From Mastacembelus armatus (Eukaryota; Chordata; Actinopteri; Synbranchiformes; Mastacembelidae), in NCBI RefSeq assembly GCF_900324485.2, contig NC_046650.1, positions 5,019,450 through 5,083,449 of the forward strand: DNA of 64,000 nucleotides, in the 5' to 3' direction. Under the pieces are notes generated by a model. That model was not told the DNA's origin and made no database searches. It saw only the letters and a program-made list of their open reading frames with translations. The position numbers and the translations under genes are program-made. Positions 11,540 through 22,559 of the stretch are shown piece after piece; the stretch's first letter is position 1; the number at the start of each line of letters is the position of its first letter.

Positions 11540-11945
11540 CAAATCTTTTAAGGGGTCCCACAAGGGTCAATTTTAGGGTCATTGCATTTTAATTGATATG
11601 CTTCCGCTTTATTTAATTAAGAATCATGATATATCTTATCATTCATATGCTGATGACATGCAATTATAAGTCTCTTTGTGCTCGGATGATTTAAGGACCA
11701 TAAGCAACTTAGTAAAGTGTATCAATTATGAAAAGAGTTGATGAATTTTCTCCTTCTTAATGAAAGTAAGACAGAAATACTAGTTGTAGGACCTCGAAAC
11801 AGAATATATTCAAGTTAATTCACTGTCTCTTTAAGTGCAGTAAGCCATTCAGGGAACTTGGTGTCTTTTTTGATGCTAACCTCAGCTTTGAAAACATATC
11901 AATCTTTTAATCAGGATAGCTTTTAATCACTTAAAACAAAGGTTA
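11540..11945 (+). mobile_element. CR1/L2-like LINE relic
   Basis: In several frames the plus strand reads in order like GVPQGSILG, a YADD-type region, then NFLLLNESKTEILVVGP, and then a stretch resembling FRELGVFFDANLSFE. That is the run from the reverse-transcriptase core to its thumb in CR1/L2 elements. It is heavily decayed. Its right end is copied at 1-75. Confidence 0.65.
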
Positions 11946-14239
11946 AGTCTGTCATGTCACAGTTTGATTCTTGTTCAACTTTCCTTTGTCTGGGGAGTTT
12001 ATATGTTTCCCCATGTCTATGCGGGATTCCTCTTAGTTGTGCTTCCTCCCATAGTCCTAACGTGCAAGTTACGTGGATTGATGACTCTAAATTACCAGTA
12101 GGTGTGAATGTGATTGTGAATGCTTGCCTACATGTCATCCCTGTGTCTCACCCACTGTCTGTTTGCATTAGGTCCATCCTCTTGCAACCCTTTAGAGGAT
12201 TAAGCAGTGTAGATGATAGATGACTGGTGATAAAACTCAAATGCAGATCCCACCTACACAAAGCATATGGTGCAGATAGATGTAAAATGTCACTTCTACT
12301 TGTCCCTTTGTATTTTAAAGTCATCAGTGTAGAATCATTCTAGAGGATATTTAATATATTCAGTTGTTGTCTTCAGATGTAGGCACCTGCCAACTGCAAT
12401 ACTGAAATCAGTATTTGATGTTTCTAGAAGACAAATCTGATTTTCACTGAAACAATAACAGTGAAAACCATTTAAGCCTCATGTTTTTAGGTCAGCTTTC
12501 CTGTGTTGTTTTACTTTGACACCTCAGCAGCTGAGTGTCAGCACCTACTCTGTCACAGGAGTTTAGAAGGTCAGCCTCATTCTCAGCTACATGTTGGTCA
12601 TGTATGAGTTTCGGCTGGATTGAAAACATATTGTTTCACACTCAAAGTGCTCCAAAGTCAGTTTACTTGATGTTCATTTGAGAGTTTTTTTAAAAATTAT
12701 TTATTTATTTATTTTTACTCCCTTTGCTATTCTGTGCATGCAAGATAGCTCTGTCTTAGAAGTGCAATAGCTTGTGTTGTATGTCGGCCGGAGGCGGGAG
12801 AGGATGAAACGTCTTGCAATGCGTAGGTGGTTATAGAAGGTAGGCAGTGTTATCAACAACAATGTTGAGGGCTAATCCCCCCTAAGGATGAAATCCTAGA
12901 ATTCCCCCTGCATTATATTCACTTAGAATAACACATTCTGTTGATGACATGGTTTAAAAGCAGTCTGACAAAATGTCCAAGACAATCTTCATCCTAAAAC
13001 ACAAGTGAGATACAGTTTTTATATGATTCCTACATACTAAAAATAATCTTATGATTTTAAATACATGATTTATTAGAAAGAAACAAAAGTAACATTATGA
13101 GAATATCCTGCTTCAGACCACATATACGAAAAGAGGACTATGATATAGATAATTAATCATATTGACAAATCATGGAGATCTTTTCAAACATTTATTCAAG
13201 TCATTTCAATTTACTTTGAACCTTAAAAGAGACAGACTACAAAAGTCATGGCTTACTCAGAAACACATTAGAGATGGAACATGTCTGGTTCTACTGTTTT
13301 ATGCTGTAGTAAACACACTGACTCCATGTTGGATCCATCTGTCTGCTTGAGCTGTTGGTCAGGTCAGTGCTTGAAGCAGCATAGTAGAGGTTTTTTGTAT
13401 GTTGGTAACCCTGGTAACAAAATAGATGTCAATATATAATTATCTTATTCTTGACAGAAACTGTAACTTTGCATCAAACTGTAGCTGTGCAGATAAATTC
13501 AACACATATTTAAAACCGTTACCTTTGCATTTGCTGTGGAGGGAACTGGACATCTTAGTTGAAATTCTGATTGAGAAAGACAGTTTTTTAATTCAAATGA
13601 CATTTTCAGTGAACACAAGCTGACTGATATGAAAAGGTTTTACCTGGAGAGTAGGAGCTGTTTCTTTTATTCATCATGCACATGGAGACAGAGAGTAAAA
13701 CACCCAGGATGGTGCTGAATGCTGCAGCTGCATGCCAGAAATACACCATGTCGACCACACCTGTTGGCAACCAGACATCAGAAACAGAGCTTTCAGTAAG
13801 TTCAGTAATGATATGAGAGGAGACACAGGGAGAAACAGTCAGTATTTTCACGTGTGACAACTTTAATTTCCAATTTATTTACTGTACCTTCAATGTCCAA
13901 CTTGGTCCCGTTCCCAAACAGTATGTGTCCACATGAGGCAACAGCACAGTAGTAGGTCCCAGCATCAGACACATTCAGGCTGTTCATCGGCAGGTTGTAG
14001 ACACAGGAGTGAGTTTGTGTCTCAGGTTTCCTCTCACACTGATCATTGCTGCCTCCATGGGTGTAAATGAGTCCTGGATGAGCTTGTCCAGAGTGTTTGA
14101 ACCAGTAAACCCTGTGTTCTCCATCACAGGTCCCAGTGTGTACTGTACAGTCCAGAGTCACAGAGCCTCCTGGCTGGATGCTCTCAGATGCTGACTGATG
14201 CACCTGAGCTGGGATGTTCAAACCTGAGCCCTGCACGCT
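11882..14239. repeat. Segmental duplication, copy 2 (partner 1-3278)
   Basis: This is the partner of the left-edge segment, carrying the I, TM and tail exons of gene C. It lacks the solo LTR and the 1556-1750 insertion of copy 1. The match ends at about 14239 within the exon, at the V/I junction. Confidence 0.85.
11975..12180 (+). mobile_element. Old SINE fragment, duplicate of 90-270
   Basis: Same body fragment of the GGAT-tailed SINE, slightly better preserved (CTAAATTACCAGTAGGTGTG). Confidence 0.6.
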
Positions 14240-14743
14240 GACATTAATGGTTTCTGAAATTTCTAATGTGTATAAGTAGCAACTTATACAGTAGTAAGTA
14301 GCTGAGTCTGAAGTGCGCAAATCTGCTATCGTCAGGTGATTTTTCTGATTTCCAGTATCCAAAGTGAAACGTGGATTGTTCTTGAATTCACCATAGAAAG
14401 TGCCGATCTTCTCATACACGTAGAAGGTAGAAATAAGCCTGGGTTTCTGTCCCAAATTTTGTTTAAACCAGTAAAACCTTGCAGCAACATCACCTTCATA
14501 GAAACATTGCAACGTCAAGCTCTCACCAGTTTTAGGTGATACAAAAGGACTCTCCTGTTGCAAAGATGAGATTTTCACAGCAGCTGTCTGAACTAAGGGT
14601 AAAAGAGAGACAAAACAAAATCTGATTTAATTTTTTGTAATAATGTTCAGCCTAATCCGTACATCCAAAAAAAAAAAAAAGTCAAACTAACCCATTTTCC
14701 CGAAGAACAACCATATCAGACAGAAAAAGAATGGAGATGGCAT
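13291..14743 (-). CDS. nitr: NITR gene C, inhibitory-type receptor, paralogue of A with another V
   Basis: Predicted 345-aa receptor. Exons are 14743-14692, 14592-13888, 13760-13644, 13566-13523 and 13410-13291. The leader exon is one codon shorter than usual and intron 1 ends in TAG. The V domain (LQCFYEGD, RFYWFKQNLG, DSATYYC) is unlike that of A and ends in SETINVSVQ, not the common FAEGTVVSVQ. From the I domain on, the gene matches A almost base for base. As in A, the first tail motif is LYYAAS and so lacks the ITIM +3 residue; CVYYSI remains. The last codons (KQ) differ from those of A (KK). Confidence 0.92.
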
Positions 14744-14815
14744 CGTGGTCTAATTCCCCTGCCGAATGAGAAGAATGTTGATTTTTGTTCCACTCTTCTG
14801 TCAGAACTGAAACTT

Positions 14816-14823
14816 GATTGGCC
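14816..14823 (-). promoter_or_regulatory. Inverted CCAAT box upstream of gene C
   Basis: GGCCAATC lies about 73 bp before the ATG of C, in the block shared with D, E and F (TTGATTGGCCAACC on the plus strand). Confidence 0.6.
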
Positions 14824-14889
14824 AACCTGATGTGACTCTGTTCTCTATGGCCTAGTTACGAAACGTCACATGTTTACCTTCTCCCATAG

Positions 14890-16140
14890 TGTCGAGTTTG
14901 TTTTTTCAGAAACGGCTCAAACGGAAATAAACGTATGATAAACATGTACTATCCTGTACAGCATAATTGGGTAGACAAAATGTACTTGTGCTCTTCATTT
15001 GGAAATGGAATAATACTCTTTATGTTGTGCGAAATATCTAACAGGGAGTCCAAATTATTTTTGCTATCTTAATATACTCGAGACACTACATACAATTTGT
15101 TAATACAGTTGATTTCATGAACAGATATATAGATGTAGTTTAAGTCCTCTGTCAGTGTCTGCACTACATGTGATCACCTGCTTTTTACTGAGCTGCGATC
15201 TAGTCCTGCATAAACTGTTTATGACCCTGAGTTCTGCACATGAAGCACAAATGAACCACAAGCTGTTGCTCAACATTTCCAGATGTGTGTTGTCTTGGTA
15301 AAAGGTGCCCTCCAGAGTGTTTCTGTGCATGACGTTCTGTTTATAGTCACCATTACTCGCCAAAGGATACAGTGTGCGCCCTTGAGGCCTACTGAACATG
15401 TTGAGTATGTTTCCTTCCTTAAAACATTCGCAAAGTCAGTTTACTTGATTATTTGTAACTGTGCAGCATTTATATTTGTCTTACAAGCTTCTGATCTTTC
15501 TTGCAGTTTTTGGTGCATTGTTGTGTTTCTTTAAGCATTTCTACAGCTAAATGTGAGAGAATTGGTAATAAGTGGCACTTTTGCTGTTTACGTCATCTAA
15601 ACACAAAAGGGGCTGATGGTTCAAACCATTGCTCCATGATGGGCCTTGCGGTACAAAACTCCTACACACATACACGATAGGCTTTTAGGCTGTGTCGTTC
15701 TATAGCGGAAGAAGTAACGCCTGATTATGTGTCTCTGCTTTGCAGCAAAGTGATCTAAAACCTCCTGTGTAGAAGTTGTTCAGTTTTCACTAATTACAAG
15801 CAACTAAACATTACTGAACCTCACATATGTTGTTGCAAACTACAAGGAATCTACTTCTAAATTTATAAGAAATTAAGTTTTACACTTTCGTCAGTGACAA
15901 TTGGATGCATTGCTGAAAAGACACATATAATAAGACACACAAGTTGAGCCTGGTGCTTAGATCCCATCCTCTCACACAACCCAGGGCAGGAAATAGAAAT
16001 AAGAGTAGTTACACGCAAACCAGTTTTGTCATTGTTTTATTTTCTGTTTTTGTATTCAGGAGGAAAAAAAATCTAATTAAATGATTGATAAACATTATAT
16101 ACACCATGCACAAATACTGTGTATCATTTAAATCAGTCCA
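14890..16140. other. Intergenic between C and D; nothing recognised
   Basis: No exon or named repeat is evident. AATAAA for gene D is at 16041-16036, about 105 bp after its stop. Confidence 0.35.
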
Positions 16141-16143
16141 TTT

Positions 16144-17606
16144 CTACTGCTTTACACTGGAGTACACACATTCACTCCTGCTGTTGTTCCTCTGTCTTCT
16201 TGGTCTGTTGGGCAGGTTAACACTTAAAGCAGCATAATGGACATTCTCCTTGTCTTGATAATCCTGATAAAAAAAATACATACACACACACACTCAATAT
16301 TAAATTGAATATATCTATATACATAAAATATTAATTGAATTAATGTAATCAATTAATTATTAAGTTAGCATGTACCTGTGGATTTGTTGTGTAGGGAGCT
16401 GACGATCTTCCATGAGATCCTAGTTTTGAAACACAGGAAATAGTCTTATTTAAAAGTTACAGGGAATGGAAGCCATTAGATACAAGAAAAGTACTGCTCA
16501 CCTGTACATTGGCAGTTTCTTTTGCTGATCTTATACACAGATAGAGCCAGTAAAACAACCAGGATGGTGGTGATTGTCAAAGCTCCACTCAAGAAATACA
16601 CAAGATATTTGGGAGAGTTCTCCTTATCTGTAGAGTTAAACTTAATGTTGATGGAACATTTGACTAAGGAGTTATTATAATTATTTCCCTGCTAGAATTT
16701 TATTGTACTTGCCTGCTGGGTCTTTCTTGGTCCTGTTCCCAAACAGCATGTTTGCACATGAGACAACAGCACAGTAGTAGGTCCCAGCATCAGACACATT
16801 CAGGCTGTTCATTGGCAGGTTGTAGACACAGGAGTGAGTTTGTGTCTCAGGTTTCCTCTCACACTGATCATTGCTGCCTCTGTGGGTGTAAATGAGTCCT
16901 GGATGAGCTTGTCCAGAGTGTTTGAACCAGTAAACCCTGTGTTCTCCATCACAGGTCCCAGTGTGTACTGTACAGTTCAGAGTCACAGAGCCTCCTGGCT
17001 GGATGCTCTCAGATGCTGACTGATGCACCTGAGCTGGGATGTTCGAACCTGAGCCCTGCACGCTGACAACAGTGCCCTCCGCAAATTCAAAAGCATATGT
17101 ATGACTTCTTGCGCAATAGTATGTAGCTGAGTCTGAAATTTGCAAATCAGAAATTGTCAAATGATTTGTGCCTTTTTCAGCATCCAGTGTGAAGCGTGGA
17201 TTGTTCTTAAATTCATCATAAAAAGTGCCACTTCTGTCATATATGTAAAGGACAGAGATGAGCCTTGGTTTCTCTTGCAGTGTTTGTTTATACCAGTAAA
17301 GCCATCCTGAAACATCAGCTACATAAAAGCAGTATAAAGTCAACGTGCCCCCAGCTTTAACTGATAAAAAACCGCTCTCTTGACGAATGGGTGAGTGTTT
17401 CAGATGTTTTGTTTGAGCTGAAGTGAAATAGGAGACAAAGAAAATTCAGATTTAACTATGAGAGAATTCACCATAATACATACATGAAAAAATGTAAGAA
17501 ATATTTGTATGAGGGGTAGACCAAGATAGAGCCATAAAAACAACTCACCTATTTTCCCCAAGAACAAACATGTCAGGTAGAAGACAAACTTTGCAGATGT
17601 CATCAT
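16144..17606 (-). CDS. nitr: NITR gene D, inhibitory-type receptor with a GC-AG intron
   Basis: Predicted 350-aa receptor. Exons are 17606-17549, 17417-16713, 16627-16502, 16419-16376 and 16263-16144. Two adjacent ATGs open the leader; I chose the upstream one, and the other (17603) gives the usual leader length. The V domain has LYCFYVADVSG, YWYKQ and DSATYYC; the I domain ends FGNRTKKDPAG, so the J-like FGNGT is altered. The exon end is CAG followed by GCAAGT, a strong GC-type donor in the right phase. The membrane exon is YLVYFLSGALTITTILVVLL. The tail carries VHYAAL and CVYSSV. AATAAA lies at 16041-16036. Confidence 0.9.
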
Positions 17607-17666
17607 GTTCAAATAGCAGGGCTGAATGAAGGAATATTTCCCCTCTTCAGAGACAGGGCTACATTT

Positions 17667-17674
17667 GATTGGCC
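17667..17674 (-). promoter_or_regulatory. Inverted CCAAT box upstream of gene D
   Basis: GGCCAATC lies about 61 bp before the upstream ATG of D. Confidence 0.6.
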
Positions 17675-17983
17675 AACCTGAAGTGACACTGTCTGACCTA
17701 TATAGGAAGCATGATCACATGATCACTGCAACCAACAGTATCATGTTTGGTTTTTTTTTTTTTGTTTTTTTGTTGGTTTTTTTTTGAGAAAATTCACATG
17801 GTGAGATATATGTAGGACCTATAGGAAGGATTTAATGTAACTGAAAAATAAATGATCTGTATATTATGAGTTAAACAGCAGTACCAGTGTGCAACTGGAG
17901 TCCATCCAAGCCCAACATTCAGCAGTTAGACGTTATCATTTTTTGGAACAAATAATAAAAATACGAGAACTTAATACTGTATA

Positions 17984-18988
17984 TACCAGTGCATCAAATT
18001 AGAATATCATCAAAAAAGTTGATTTATTTCAGTAATTCAATTCAAAAAGTGAAATTCATATATAGATTCTTTACACACAGACTGATATATTAACTTACAG
18101 GTAATGAAAACCCAAAAATCAGTATGTCAGAAATTGTGAATATTATGAAAAAGTTCAATATTGGAGACTCATGGTGTCACACTCTAATCAACTAATTAAC
18201 TCCAAACACCTACAGAGGTTTCCTGAGCCTTTAAATGGTCTCAGTGTGGTTCAGTAGGCCCCACTATCGTGGGGAAGACTCCTGACTTGGCAGTTGTCCA
18301 GAAGACGATCACTGACACAAGGAGGGTAAGACGCGAAAGGGACACCAGACCCAATAACACAGAAGAGCTGAAGGCTGCTATCAGAGCAACCTGGGCCTCC
18401 ATAACACCTCAGCAGAGCCACAGACTGATCACCTCCATGCCACACTGCATTACTGCAGTAATTCATGCAAAAGGAGCCTTGACCAAGTATTGAGTTCTGT
18501 ACATGTTTTACTACTGTACATGTTCCACTCTACTTTTCTTTAGTCCAACATTTCTGTGTTAAAAATCCTTTTTTTTAGTCTTAAGTAATATTCAAATTTT
18601 CTGAGATACTAAATTTTGGGTTTTAATTAGCTGTAAGTTATAACAATCAAAATGAAAAGAAACAAACACTTGACATATATCAGTCTGTTTGTCTTCTTCT
18701 TCTCCTTTCAGCTGCTCCCTTCAGGGGTCACCACAGCGAATCATCTGCCTCCATTTAACCCTATCCTCTGTATCCTCCTCACACACACCAACTATCCTCA
18801 TGTCCTCCTTCACTACATCCAAGAACCTCCTCTTTGGTCTTCCTCTAGGCCTAAGAGGAGGTTCTTGGGTGTAGTGAAGGAGGACATGAGGATGTAATGC
18901 ATCTGTATATGAGTTTCACTTTTTGAACTGAATTACTGAAATAAATCAACTTTTTGATGATATTCTAAATTATTTAGATGCACCTGTA
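17984..18988 (+). mobile_element. Tc1/mariner-like transposon, internally deleted
   Basis: Terminal inverted repeats of about 80-85 bp (17984-18065 and 18903-18988) share AGAATATCATC and TTGATTTATTTCAGTAATTC and are flanked by TA. Between them a plus-strand frame joins the start of a transposase (PDLAVVQKTITDT) to its end (RATWASITPQQSHRLITSMP and a stop after ALTKY at 18493), so the catalytic middle has been deleted. It cannot encode a working transposase. A LINE 3' fragment with a fold-back lies inside. Confidence 0.85.
18676..18895. mobile_element. LINE 3'-end fragment with a 41-bp fold-back, inside Tc1
   Basis: CAGCTGCTCCCTTCAGGGGT, CACCACAGCGAATCATCTGC and the following CCTC-rich text are the 3' end of a common fish LINE, which I take to be RTE-like. 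The arms 18794-18834 and 18853-18893 are inverted repeats with a single mismatch and an 18-nt loop. Confidence 0.6.
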
Positions 18989-19239
18989 TACTATGATACA
19001 GAGAAACCTTTAGTGGATAGCCAACACATTTTACACCAAAAACATTTTTTTATAATATACACAGTAAAATCACCATGCACACAGTGGAATAAGTTTTTAA
19101 ACTATGTAACTGTATGTAACCAATGAATCCTTAATATACTGTATCGTCTGCTTTAAGATGTTTAAAAGGATATGACTTAACACAGAATGTCATTTTTAAT
19201 TGGCCCTTATTTAAACCTAAAACTTTTCTGTCACTATTC

Positions 19240-19645
19240 TGTTACGGTGTGGTGGTAAGAAAGGATGAAGACGCGCAGGACCCACGTGCAGGACACCATT
19301 CTTTATTTAGGGTCAAAAACAGGTTTGGGTACCACTGAGAGCTCTCCCAGCATAGGCTACGCCACTACGCATAGAAACAGGTGTCTAAACAAAACTTACC
19401 GGCTTCGCCACTCGGCATCTAATGAAACTAACCATGTTAATCCACCAACAAAGGAAAACAGTACATATATATAGATATATATATATATATATATATATAT
19501 ACTTGAAACAAAAACCTAATCAAACACAGGTGAAAACTATCTAACTGATGAACATAAAGCTACCTATGGCTATAACCTATAACCGGAAACCAAAGACCAA
19601 AATAAAAGTCCATACACCAGATGTCACAGAAAACAAATCCTAACA
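19240..19645. mobile_element. Solo LTR with 5-bp target duplication (fossil)
   Basis: The insert starts TGTTACGGTG and ends CCTAACA, and TATTC lies directly on both sides (19235-19239 and 19646-19650). No internal region remains. A TG...CA terminus with a 5-bp duplication suits a Ty3/gypsy or related LTR element. It contains an (AT)n run at about 19468-19501. Confidence 0.8.
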
Positions 19646-19650
19646 TATTC

Positions 19651-20870
19651 TCTCATGAGTATATTTTGACTGGTAGTCAAACAGTTTAAGTAACTTTAGG
19701 CTCATCTTTGTGAGAGTGTAAACACTTGGCTAAAACCCTAAGAATGAACAACAAAAATTACAAGTTCACAGGCACATAACAGCAAACACAGGCACACTAA
19801 AGCCTTCTAGAGTTATGTGTATCTGACCTTTTGATACTATATACTGTAGATGCTTAAATTTATGCTTATGTAATTGTTTAGGTCAAGAGTATGATCACGT
19901 TTGTGTCTGCATATACAGTATATGCTGACTGAGCACACAGACAAGGGAACAGTGAAAAGAGAATTCTGCTTTCTTTGTACAGATCTGGATAGTTAAAGTT
20001 ACATAGGTAAAGTGCACTGCTTGTTTTATCAACACACAATGTAATTTTTTTTTTGTAGTTGTTCCTATAAATAAATATGACATCAATATTGACTGAGGCC
20101 AGCTGCAACACTTGTCACATAAACATATAGGATACAGAAAGGCTTTGTTTCATCCACACTGTAACACTATGAAATAGTCTTTGATAAGCCAGTTATCTGG
20201 ATTGCTGTGCCCTTTCTTACTGTAGACGTTGTCTAACATCATCGGTCGGATCATCAAGTTTGCACGTGAATAGCATTTATGTCCTGTGCACTTTTGTTTA
20301 CGACTACTTAGTTCCCACTTCCCTGCTCATCAGGGTAGGTGAAGTTAAGCACATGCTTTTCTTCTACAAACAAGACCAGTGTTAGAGTTAGCTAGGGACT
20401 GAACACACATCCACACATCATGTTGTCTCACGATCAAGATGAAAATATTATCTTTGTTAACAGTAATGACAAAAAATGGATATACGATAAATGTTTAAAC
20501 GTTGCTAAGAATAAACTCTTGGCATACTTGATCCCCGAAATTCGTATGAAATCATTGAAGCTGACATGAATATACTGATTTGACAGCAGAGGATCTTTTC
20601 TAATGCGCTAAAAGTGATTTTTGACACATTACTTTGTTTTCATCCAAATAAAGTATGACTGTGGTGACATAGTACTTGAAGAAACACAGGCAAAAGGGAG
20701 GCATCATGTTCACATTATATAGAGAGATCTAATTACACAACAGTTTGATCATACATGAGTCTCAATATTTGACAAAGATTGATTAGAAATTGTTGTTATG
20801 CAAATAAACTGTGGTAAAGGAAAAGGTTATGTTAACTGTGTGTCTGTGGCCAGATGTGAATACAACAAAA
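19651..20870. other. Intergenic between the solo LTR and gene E; nothing recognised
   Basis: AT-rich sequence without a supportable exon. A probable AATAAA for gene E is at 20882-20877. Confidence 0.35.
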
Positions 20871-20904
20871 TCTGACTTTATTTAAAAAGCAGAAATGTCA
20901 ATGT

Positions 20905-22394
20905 CTACTGCTTTACACTGGAGTACACACATTCACTCCTGCTGTTGTTCCTCTGTCTTCTTGGTCTGTTGGGCAGGTTAACACTTAAAGCAGCATAATG
21001 GACGTTTTCTGTGTTTTGATAATCCTGGTTAAAAAAAAAAAAAAGGTGTAAGTGGATTAGGCTATCCATCCTGCCACCCCAAAAAAGTGTTTTAATGGTA
21101 ATTAATAGATAATGAAGATATCATTCACCTCTAGGTTAGTTGAGAGGGGAGCTGATGATCTTGCTTTAGAAGCTGCTTGTGAAACACAAAAAACAGCCGT
21201 TTATAAAAAAATATATATTTGTAGTGAACATGTAGGTCATTTAGGGAATGGAAGCCATTAGATACAAGAAAAGTACTGCTCACCTGTACATTGGACGTTG
21301 TTTCTTTTGCTGATCTTATACACAGATAGAGCCAGTAAAACAACTAGGATGGTGGTGATTGTCAAAGCTCCACTCAAGAAATACACAAGATAGTTGTTCG
21401 ATTTATCTGTAGAGAACAGCTTGCAGCTTTTATTACTGTCTTTATCCAAAGTTTGCTTGGAAAATAACCCTATTGATCGAAACAACACAAGTTTACTCAC
21501 GCTCAATGTTCAGCCTGGTCCCGTTCCCAAACAGTACACGTCCACATGAGACAACAGCACAGTAGTAGGTCCCAGCATCAGACAGATTCAGGCTGTTCAT
21601 CGGCAGGTTGTAGACACAGGAGTGAGTTTGTGTCTCAGGTTTCCTCTCACACTGATCATTGCTGCCTCTGTGGGTGTAAATGAGTCCTGGATGAGCTTTT
21701 CCAGAGTGTTTGAACCAGTAAACCCTGTGTTCTCCATCACAGGTCCCAGTGTGTACTGTACAGTTCAGAGTCACAGAGCCTCCTGGCTGGATGCTCTCAG
21801 ATGCTGACTGATGCACCTGAGCTGGGATGTTCAAACCTGAGCCCTGCACACTGACAACAGTGCCCTCTGCAAAAGTCATCACATATGTGTAGCTCCTTGC
21901 ACAGTAGTAAGTAGCTGAGTCTGAAATCTCCAAATCAGAAATTGTCAAATGATTTTTCCCATTTCCAGTATCCAGTGTGAAGCGTGGAATGTTTTGGAAT
22001 TTATCATAAAATGTGATTTTTGTATCATACACATAGAAGGAACAGATGGGTTTTGGCTTCTGACCTAGAGCTTGTTTATACCAGAAAAACCACGCTGAAT
22101 CCCCACCATTATAAAAACACTGTAAAGTCAACCTGTCTCCAACATTAACTAATTCAAAACGTCTCATTTGTTGAACAGATGTGGCTGGCTTTAGAGTGGT
22201 CTTCTGAGCTGAAATAAAATGAAGATAAAAGCAAATGAAGAAATAATTCAACCTCATATAAGCGATCGTAATTATTAAGTAAAAGATTATTAGAAGCATT
22301 TTCATGAAGAGTTGCCTTAAACTAAATTATCAAACTCACCCATTTTTCCCAAGAACAAGCAAGTCAGATAGAAGACAAAGTTTAGAGATGTCAT
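20905..22394 (-). CDS. nitr: NITR gene E, inhibitory-type receptor
   Basis: Predicted 349-aa receptor. Exons are 22394-22340, 22208-21501, 21406-21284, 21172-21129 and 21024-20905, with GT-AG introns and an open frame. The V domain has LQCFYNGGDSAWFFWYKQ with one extra residue in the first loop, DSATYYC and FAEGTVVSVQ. The I domain is the cluster type (FGNGTRLNIE). The membrane exon is very close to those of D and G. The tail has VHYAAL and CVYSSV, and the last exon is almost the same as in D. AATAAA lies only about 23 bp after the stop (20882-20877), so the 3' untranslated region would be very short. Confidence 0.92.
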
Positions 22395-22467
22395 CGTGTT
22401 CGAATTCTTGTATTAAATGAGAACAATCTTAATACTTTCTCCACTCTTCAGAGACAAGACCCTCTTT

Positions 22468-22475
22468 GATTGGCC
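22468..22475 (-). promoter_or_regulatory. Inverted CCAAT box upstream of gene E
   Basis: GGCCAATC lies about 74 bp before the ATG of E. Confidence 0.6.
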
Positions 22476-22559
22476 AACCAGATATGACTTTGTACTCTAT
22501 GTCCTACTTAGGAAGCATCACATGTTCACTTCCACCCATACTGTCAAGTTACTTGTTAA

